Shown here in pieces: positions 56,184-64,000 of a stretch of DNA of 64,000 bases. Under the pieces are notes generated by a model. It saw nothing but the letters and a program-made list of their open reading frames with translations, did not search any database and was not told where the DNA came from. Position 1 is the first letter of the stretch. Each line of letters begins with the position of its first letter. The position numbers and the translations under genes were made by a program. Source of the DNA: Simmondsia chinensis (Eukaryota; Streptophyta; Magnoliopsida; Caryophyllales; Simmondsiaceae); NCBI GenBank assembly GCA_018398585.1, contig JAGTTD010000016.1, forward strand, positions 24,661,212 through 24,725,211, written 5' to 3'.

Positions 56184-59100
56184 ATGGAAAACTTGAAAAA
56201 CATCAAGTGCTCATAGGTCTGACCCCGGTTCACGATAACCGAGGGGAAGTTTGGATGGTTGACCGCATCAGGGAAACCTTGAGTCTCTAAGCATAGACCA
56301 GCATGAGGTTGGTAGACATACCCTCCCTTGCCCTTGACACCCTTTAGTTGGTTACTTGTATAGAATTGCACGCCTGGCTGGTTCGTGAACAGCTCCATTT
56401 GCCTCCCTGTCTTCTTGTGTTTTACTATCGCAACTCGGTTTAAGGACCGTCCTGACTTGATACCCTGTGAAAATTATTCGAATTTAGATTAGTTTATAGA
56501 GTTGGTACTTGAGCTTTACATAAATCTATAACATATTTTCTAATTAAAATCAGTTATTGTTAGATTGAGTGTCTTATTAGGCTTATATTTTGAACTTTTT
56601 TACGCTATATCTCCCATCTGAGATTATTCCTCTTGCGTATGAGTTACTTTTTGACATTCACTGCTTATGCGGATCCATACTTTACAGTAATATTATGATT
56701 ATAATCATTAGCAATGTACTCTCCTGGTACCTTGATAAATTCCTTAGGCTGGTCTACATACAAGTCCAAGTATATTACGTCCCAAAACTAATTGGCAGTA
56801 TGTAGAGCAGCTCAAAACTTATATGTTAATATTTGTTTTGTCAAAATTCTGATATGAAACTTTATTACTAGAGATGTTACGAAAGAATTTTTAGTATACA
56901 TCCTTCTATTAACTCTCAAGTGAAGGAACTCGAACATATGAATAAAAACAAATCTTACTTATGGTAGGTTCAACAAGACCATAATGGAACTTTTCATCGG
57001 AAATAGGAACATAAAATCAAAACTTACACTTGGAAATTTTAACATATGGAATACAAAATTATAGTGATAATTCAATTCAATACGTAGTTGCTGATATCAT
57101 ATCAAGGTGGGCAATGGTGGTGATGGTCGTGGTGGCAATAAAATGCATGGATTGGGTAGCAAGAGTAGTGGGGTGATCGGAGCGAGCCATGGGTTGTGGC
57201 AATCGATGGCCATTTGTAATATAACTTTTTCTGTTTCTTATGAAGCAGTTGTTTCAACTTTTACGTTTGACGTATATAATGGTGGAAGAAATAGACTAAT
57301 TTAACGAACCTATTGTACTTTTTGTTTTTGAAAGAAACACAAAACTTGCAAACTCAAAAAGATGCAAGCCCAAAACTTTTAGACTTAGAAAATTTACCTT
57401 GGATCTGCCAGTGCTTTTATCGAGCACATAGTTAATGTCATAACCATTGGGAAGCATGTTGATCCTGCTACCAACAGTGTGGGGCCGGAGAAAATCGTAA
57501 GGTGTGCCCTTCACCGGAAGGAATTTCCCGGTAGGGATTAGTTGGGAGTTAACAGGAGTGATGTCAGACCCAAAGATTTGGACGACATCAGAGAGGATGG
57601 ACCCACTGTTGTAGCCCCCTAGGTTCCAGTAAGTGTGCTGGGCCAAGTTTACTGGGGTTGCCTTAGTTAAGGGCATTGCTGTCATTTTGACGCTCATTTG
57701 ATGATCATCTATGAGCGTGTATGTCACTTCGACCTTCAAATCACCCGGAAATCCTATAAAGACAAGGTGAAAAAATTTCAGACAAGCATCATATTTGAAA
57801 TAAAGGAATATAAAGAAAGCATATTAATATTTTATTATATATGTAAGAAGGAAAATATATTTTAGAAAAAGAATAAAGATTACACGTTCAAGAAAAAGAA
57901 CATATCTTTGGAGCTTCATTGTGATATTTAATTCAAAATATATTACCTTTCTAATATTTTTCAAAAGTATATTAATTTAAAATATATTAATAAATATTAT
58001 GCTCTTATTATTATTATATTTTTTTTTTATGTTTGCTCTTTTATCATTGCTACTAATCACTAAATTTTAAAATAGGGCGATTCTATACTTAAAATGGTAG
58101 ATGTACGAAACTTCGAATGTGTTAGTCTCACATTGTGTAAGGGTATTAGTGGTGTGGTCGATATAATACAGTGAGGACATGTACATATATATATATATAA
58201 TTTTTTTTTTTTTTTGATAAGCCACGTTTTAAGGTAGAGTTAGGTCTAATATCCTTTAATGAAATGACAATGTTAGGTGTACAAAATTTTGTTTGTACAT
58301 GTTAGAGCCCACATCGCCTAAAACTAGCATGGTTCAACATAAATGTTGAGACATCCTCTCCGAATGAGTCGATTTTCCAGGTAAAGTTATATTAAATATA
58401 CTTTGCATTGTATCCTACATCACTGTTTGTTGGCAGACCCCAAGTGGCGAGTATGTTAAATTCAACTGCGATGCTGCTTGGGTTGTGGCATCAGCCTGGT
58501 CGGGTCTTGCGGTGGTCGTTTACGATGATAACGGATGTTTGATTGATGGTTGGTGTGGATCTATGATTGCGGGTTCAGTTTTAACAGTGTAATGTTGAGC
58601 CCTTTCTGGAGCATGTCATTATGCTAGAAGGTAGGGTTTCAAGTTTATGATCTTTGAACCGAATTCTCTCGTTTATTCAAGCTTTGAAGAATGATTCTCC
58701 CCCTCCTTGGGAAATTGCAGATATACAACTTATGTTATCCTATTTTTGTTCGTTTTCCTTCTCTTGGGTGCACCTCGGGGCTAATCGATTAGCCCATAAG
58801 GTTGCTAGATTCCATCCTTCGAATGATCGTAATCATGATTGGGTCTATTTTACCCCTCCTGCCGTACTGTCGGCTCTTTTATTTGATCATAATGAATAGT
58901 AGCCGTCTTCTTCTTTAGATTAAAAATAATAATAATAATAATGCATGATAGTCGGTATCTAGTATCGGTGTTTTTAGTGGTTTGACTTATATTCTAACTC
59001 ATACACATTGCCTAGGAGTGTTGTTATGGCACGTCTTAGATATAAGACGAGACATGCCGCCTCTACCCACAAATCAATTTTCTAGATGAAATTAATTCAA

Positions 59101-60916
59101 TATCCTTTGACAATTTAAAAATTTTGTATAATAATTTAAAATTTTGTATAAAGTACATACAACGAAACGTACTATTGTGTGGTTTGCACAATTATAAGCA
59201 CCTTGACGTGTCTAGTATTCTATTCATAGCTGGAAATAAGATATGGTTATGTTACTCAGTTTGGAGGAGAAGAATTAAGAGTGAGTACATATCGGAGGGT
59301 TAGATTCAAAGTTTTTCAGAGATTTTATTTCCATAAATCTTTTGTCTGATTTTAAGTGTCCAAATTATTACGTCATATTCAGGTGTCTACAAGACGAACA
59401 TGGTATGACGTATGAAAAGTCTCGGTATCAACTTTTTTTTTTTTTGATAAGCTAAGTTGAAGATTTTAACCTCGAATCTCTTACTTCGAGGTCTGAATTT
59501 TCCTCAACAATATTTTACTGCTAGATTAAAGTCTCTTTTGCATAGGATAAGGAAATTACCTTCTTCTTTATCATGGCTGAAATAAGTAAAACTGATGTAA
59601 GGAGAGGGGCTCTTAGTGTTATACTTTTCCACGGTCCACACAACGCGACTGAATCCTTTCGATCCACCTAATTGGGTACAACATTGTCAATGAAAACCAT
59701 GGTAAGTTGTTGCATTTGTTAGGAAAATCTTACAAATCGGGTATCAACAGTCGGTCTCAGGTCTCAAGGCCTGTAATCACTGTCCTTAAGACTTATTTCA
59801 AGGGTAGCAAAATAGTCTCGGGGATACAATGAGAACCAAACAATGAAGTGAGATGATGAGTAGACAGAAAGAGAAAGAGATGTTACTAGAGAATGATTCT
59901 CAAAAGACTTTCACAAATCTTTCATCAATCTTTCAAACATTGTGGTGGGGGTTATATATTTAAAAGCAAGTGTTCCAAATGAAGGGACACATCCCTCCTA
60001 AAACCTATCCAAATCAACCACTAAAACCTCCATCAACCGCCCAAATTAACGATCAAAACTGCCCTGTGTGTTGAAGTTGTGTGTCGACACACGGACCTTC
60101 ACACAGCTTACTATAAGGCTGTGTGTCAAAGTGAATGTCGATACTTAAATCAGCACACAAGGTAATATAAGATTGTGCGTAGAAGTGAGTGTCGACACTC
60201 ACTTCAACACACGCAGTTCTGTAAGATCTGTGTGTCCACACACACAACACATGTGTCGACACACACACCATACTCAAAACAAGTACTTTATAAACAAGTT
60301 CGAAACACTTTATTAATCACTTTATTTTGAAAATATATCGACAACATTAAGTGTCCGATTGGCCACATTATTTTGGTATAAAGATACATTTTAACAAAAG
60401 AATTAGTTTAATTATTTCTTAGGTACTTGCACAAACATTCTAGGTGTTTGACCTAGACGTAAACATAAAAGTAGAGTCTAGTTTTTAATTTCAGAGAGAA
60501 GCGAAAAAAAAATTCTTTTCCTTTAAAATAGATTCCACTTCAGCATTAAATACTTTTAAGATGAAAATATCCTCACTAATAATTTGAAAAGTTGATTCTG
60601 AAGGGGAAAAAAATGATTTCACTGTGAAACAAAAGAAAGAATATTATGTTTGAGATATGAAAGTTAATATGTTTTAAATAAAGAATAGGGATAATGTGAA
60701 ACTTTCAAACCGTATTCTTTTTATTCTATAATATATTGTACTTCTTGTGTAGACGACATTTCATGATTTTAGTAGAATGTGAGATGTGTTACCATGGAGC
60801 ATGTTTTTCCCTTCATTAGGAACAAGTTGGTAATGAGTTCCATTTAGAGTGAACTGAGCGCCAGCAATCCTGTTCGCCACTCGCCCAACAACGGCTCCAA
60901 AATACGTTGTGTCATT
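56177..60916 (-). CDS. aldose 1-epimerase (galactose mutarotase), four 3' exons
   Basis: Exons: 60793-60916, 59560-59667, 57398-57753, 56177-56464 (stop TAA at 56177-56179). All are GT-AG with matching phases, giving 291 residues of a family usually 340-370 long. The missing N-terminus should lie beyond the right edge. The enzyme interconverts alpha and beta anomers of aldoses such as galactose. Visible landmarks: FGAVVGRVANRIAGAQFTLN, KNMLHG (substrate His), VNLAQHTYWNLGG (catalytic His), TPYDFLRPHTVGSRIN, and GLCLETQGFPDAVNHPNF with the catalytic Glu. No stop or frameshift is seen. The stop codon lies exactly at the edge of the segmental duplication. A LINE fragment sits in the 57754-59559 intron. 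The intron upstream of 60916 is at least 3 kb. Confidence 0.92.
58432..58940 (+). pseudogene. 3' end of a LINE (RNase H-like domain), 5'-truncated
   Basis: Frames on + read PSGEYVKFNCDAAWVVASAW, VVVYDDNGCLIDGWC, then after a few stops and a frame change MNRILSFIQALKNDSPPPWE, WVHLGANRLAHKVARFH. This is the RVT_3-type RNase H found at the end of plant L1 ORF2. A (TAA)n tail follows at about 58924-58940, as for plant L1 elements. It is located in an intron of the epimerase gene. Confidence 0.75.
60065..60275. repeat. short tandem repeat built around GTGTCGACAC palindromes
   Basis: Three to four units of roughly 55-60 bp, each containing (T)GTGTCGACAC(A) or a variant, then TTCA.CACAC and GTAATATAAGAT-like text. 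The units carry nested inverted repeats. They lie in the first visible intron of the epimerase gene. Confidence 0.6.
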
Positions 60917-61317
60917 CTGTAGATGACAAGGTTTCATATCAGGTTGTCGTGACAAAGAAACGATCAACATTTAACCATAACACGATAAAAAAGGAGAAAA
61001 AGAAATGGGAAAGAAGTCGAAATAACACAAACCACTAGAGAAAGAAACTAGGTGTCGCCAATCTCTTATTAAGACATTCCGACCTAGTTTCATATGATGG
61101 TAACGACTTCTTGACAAGCCGGATCACAAACATCTCATCGAAGTCGGATTGAATCGGTTGTGGTTTTCTTTAGGATTTTCAAAGTTAAACAACATTAAAT
61201 CTTACATTCGATCAGATATACCTTAATAGAGATTGAATAGGTTGACTAAAAAGGATAGTAGATAAACTTGATTATACAAGCTTTATAAATGAACTTTGTG
61301 GTAAAACAAGCTTATGT
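60917..61317. other. intron sequence upstream of the first visible epimerase exon
   Basis: No coding sequence is recognised. The missing first exon of the epimerase gene is not here or anywhere up to 64000. Confidence 0.5.
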
Positions 61318-62002
61318 ACTCGGATATAGCCTCTCTTCAAGGTAGCACCCTATAGGGTTAAGCTTGCATACATCTTACTCCCCAGACCCAGTCATGGCGG
61401 TAGGGGTGTAAGCAAGCTGAGCCGAGCCAAGCACACCGCTTGTTCGAACTCGAGCTCGATATGGCTTATCAAGCTCGAGTTCAAGCTGAGCTCTTATCGA
61501 GCATTTCAAATCCCCACTCGAACTCGATGCAATAAGATTTTAGTGTATTCGATACTCAGCTCGGCTCGACTTGTTAGGCTTATCAAGCCGATTTGAGCTT
61601 GTTATCGAGCCCAATCGAGCTTAAAACCGAGCCAGGATTGCTATCAAGTCGAGCTTGCTACCAAACTGAGCTTTTGAAGTAACTATCGAGCAATTATCGA
61701 ACTATTTTTGAACCAATACGAACTTTTAACGAGCTCTCAACGAGCTCTTAACAAGCCCCTTAACGAGCTCTTATCAAACTGTTTGCGAACATTAACGAGC
61801 TTAGCACTCCTCTGTTCTAACTCGACTCGTTAAGCTTATCGAACCTACTCGAACTCGACTCGATAAGCTATCGAGCCCTCATAATGAATATGAACGAGTC
61901 CTAATTGATTTCAAGAACGAGTAGCTCATTAAATTTTCGGTTTGTTTACACCCCTATATGGTGGAACCCTCTAAGAGGCATTGGATTGTTGTTGTCAATA
62001 CA
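61318..62002 (+). mobile_element. SINE body copy split by a hAT-like insertion
   Basis: The left part (61318-61400) reads CGGATATAGCCTCTCTTCAA, GGTTAAGCTTGCATACATC and CCCCAGACCCAG. The right part (61957-62002) resumes with TGGTGGAACCCTCTAAGAGG, CATTGGATTGTTGTTGTC. Joined, they give the usual body and (TTG)n tail. There is no 5S head. Confidence 0.75.
61401..61956. mobile_element. non-autonomous hAT element inside a SINE
   Basis: Terminal inverted repeats TAGGGGTGTAAGCAAG and TAGGGGTGTAAACAAA (right end reversed) are flanked by the 8-bp duplication CATGGCGG / TATGGTGG with two mismatches. It is 556 bp. The interior repeats CGAGCTCGA, TATCGAGC and AACGAGCTCTTA. A partial relative is at 26855-27355. 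Confidence 0.82.
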
Positions 62003-62152
62003 AAGTAATTATTAAGTTTATAAAACGGAACATTGATAGGAAAATTTTTGTAACCATCTAACGGATTCGTATTTAACTTAACCCACATTAGTGATGTAGG
62101 GTTATTGGCTATAGATTTATAAACTTAGGTATTCTAATGTGCTTTTTACCTG

Positions 62153-62354
62153 ATCCATCAGAGCTTTGCCTCAACGGTAGGAGGCAAGTGAGGGGATAGA
62201 GTGTTGCTTTAGGTCAAGAAGTCTGGAGTTTGATTCCTCTCTTGACCCTCTCCCTGAGGAGTCATTGACTTAATTGACTTATGCGGTGTGTGGGTCGCCA
62301 AATGGGTCGTGATTTACTGGGTAACCGGGTTTCTCGTTAGCTAAAAAAAAAAAA
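62153..62354 (+). mobile_element. tRNA-derived SINE
   Basis: A-box-like TTGCCTCAACGGTAGGAGG and B-box-like GGAGTTTGATTCC occur at tRNA-like spacing, and the element ends in an A run. Flanks ATGTGCTTTTTACCTG and ATGCACTTTTTACATG form a 16-bp duplication with three mismatches. Confidence 0.72.
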
Positions 62355-63130
62355 ATGCACTTTTTACATGTCTTTTGACCGTAGATGATAATCATCTTTG
62401 TATGTTACCTAGCACGTTCAAATCCCCTAAATATTGGGGAAGTTCCTACGACTTTAGGCGTGTTCGAACACCGTCTTTAAGGTATCATTTGCTCTCTACA
62501 CGAAGATTGTTTTTAGATTAAGCAAGTGCACCACTAGGACACAATAAGTCTTTTAGGATTTTGTGGAGAACGACAACCAAAAAAATCCACTGAACTCTTT
62601 GAGAAAGAAGGAGAATGAAGGATCAAGAAGATGATTATGACAAAACTGACTTCTCAAAGATAAGCACAAGAGGCATTATATAGGGGCACTCTGTTTAAAT
62701 GGATTTAATTCACATAGAAATCCTTAAACTCTCTTCATATCCGAAATTATTTATATTTTGTAAATTAATAAAATAAACAAATAAAAGGTTATTATTCAAT
62801 GCGGCATAGTCGACATTAAGCCCCTTGCACCCGCACAAGTGCTGCTACGTGCTGCCAAAAGCCCCATTAGTGCCGCACGCACATGTGCGCTTTTAAAGTT
62901 CCCCTATCCGACAACAAGTAACAAGAATTCTTAAGCCCCTAACAAGTCCAATAATCTGATTGCCCATGTGAGACACACACGTATAAAGTGGTGTCTCCTC
63001 CTCTTCCTTTTCGGTGTGGGATACATTCCTATACTTTTACACAAAACTCTACAATACAAACAATTGATAAAAGTTAACGTAATACTTCTTTTGTACATAG
63101 TAGGAAATTTAGATAGGCTATATAAGGGAG
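62355..63130. other. intergenic or intronic sequence, nothing assigned
   Basis: AT-rich sequence without a convincing frame or element boundary. Confidence 0.4.
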
Positions 63131-63633
63131 TGTTAATGAACCAACTATCCCAAAAGTTTAAGCTTATAATGAAAGTTCAAGAATAGTTTTATACTCTAAC
63201 ATGCCTCCTATTGGGCTTTATGCATGAATGGTGCACATGCCCACCTCATATGTTGTGCTTAAATTGTTTTTAGTATTAAAAGTGGGGGCCGCTGAGATTC
63301 AAACTCGTGACCTCTTGGTTATCAAGGCTCTAATACTATGTTAAGAAACCAACTTTCCCAAAAACTTAAACTGATAGCTAAAGACTGAGGAATAATTTTA
63401 ATACTCTAACATGCCCCCTCATGCAAATATCCATTAGGCTTGATGCATGTATAGTGCACAAGCCAACCTCATACCTTATACTTATATTGTTTTTAATATT
63501 AAAAATTGGGGCTGCTGGGATTTGAACTCATAACTTCTTGGTCAACTTGCTACGATACCATGTTAAGGAATAACCTTTCCCAAAAATTTAAATTAATTGG
63601 TGAAAGCCCGAAATAAATTTTAATACTCTAACA
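63131..63633 (-). mobile_element. TRIM retrotransposon array with three LTRs
   Basis: Three LTR copies of 71-73 bp (63131-63201, 63339-63411, 63561-63633) read on the minus strand TGTTAGAGTATTAAAA...CTTAACA. They are separated by two internal domains. Each internal domain starts with a primer site resembling initiator Met tRNA (TAGTATTAGAGCC and TGGTATCGTAGC) and ends in a purine tract. The better-kept tract reads ATGAGGGGGCA. There is no coding sequence. The tandem LTR-internal-LTR-internal-LTR form is seen in plant TRIMs. Confidence 0.78.
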
Positions 63634-64000
63634 GGGAGCAACCCCCCGTAATTCCTCTCTTCCCAGATAAAGACGTGATTTGATTTCAAATTTTAAGTAT
63701 TACTCTAAAAGACTTTATCAACTGAACTAATGGATACTTCTAATCATGGTTATTAAAATTTCAATTCGAATCTTAGAATCTTACGATTCTACGATTTCAT
63801 AATTGTCGACCGATCTGAATTCTAAGTAGAATCTTTTTTTGTAGAATCTTACGACTCATTGATATTACATGAAATTAACATATAGAATCTTAATACGATT
63901 TTACGATTCTACCGATCCGACCTCGATTCTAACAACATATACAAATAAAAAGTTAAAATATACAAAAATCAAGCATATATAGTTTGAAGTAAAATAAAGT
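63634..64000. other. AT-rich sequence with repeated AGAATCTTACGATTC motifs
   Basis: The phrase AGAATCTTACGATTCTACGA and close variants recur at about 63772, 63840 and 63883, partly as inverted copies. The right edge of the window cuts the region. Probably part of a longer repeat. Confidence 0.4.

Noticed and set aside
58250..58430. TGTTAGAGCCCACATCGCC stretch as a solo LTR
   Set aside because: The wording is reminiscent of plant LTR ends, but I could not find the other end or a target duplication.

Overview
This is nuclear DNA from a flowering plant, most likely a core eudicot. Three host genes lie on the minus strand. They have GT-AG introns and proteins resembling plant families, and they sit in AT-rich sequence crowded with plant transposable elements. 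I cannot name the species.

Layout. 1-1345 is the 5' part of a THADA-like gene that runs off the left edge. 4526-27849 (possibly to 28008) is a complete 15-exon gene for tubulin-folding cofactor E (TBCE, the PFIFFERLING type). I could rebuild it exon by exon with consistent splice phases: a CAP-Gly domain, leucine-rich repeats and a C-terminal ubiquitin-like domain. Its introns hold SINEs, MITEs and a Harbinger-like element. 56177-60916 holds four 3' exons of an aldose 1-epimerase (galactose mutarotase); its first exon(s) lie beyond the right edge or are missing.

The middle is a nested transposon region. A segment originally about 2.4 kb long is present twice, at 29684-43610 and 53805-56183. 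The left copy was later hit by a 5S-headed SINE, a 3.06-kb hAT transposon (30844-33903) and an 8.3-kb LTR retrotransposon A (33991-42320). The right copy keeps the matching empty sites, which fix all three insertion boundaries. Between the copies lies part of a LINE whose ORF1 is split by a second 8.3-kb LTR retrotransposon B (44128-52456).

Most unusual content. (1) Retrotransposons A and B both look like the Ty3/gypsy Tat group. Each has lost different core enzymes, yet both carry an F-box/F-box-associated-like gene in antisense orientation just inside the 3' LTR. B also carries a spliced antisense gene with a PF04195-like domain and coiled coil. (2) A SINE family present in more than ten copies combines a 5S rRNA head, with its internal pol III promoter, with an Au-SINE-like body and often a (TTG)n tail. 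(3) The duplicated segment gives a relative timeline for the insertions. A triple-LTR TRIM array and several MITEs with clear target-site duplications complete the picture.
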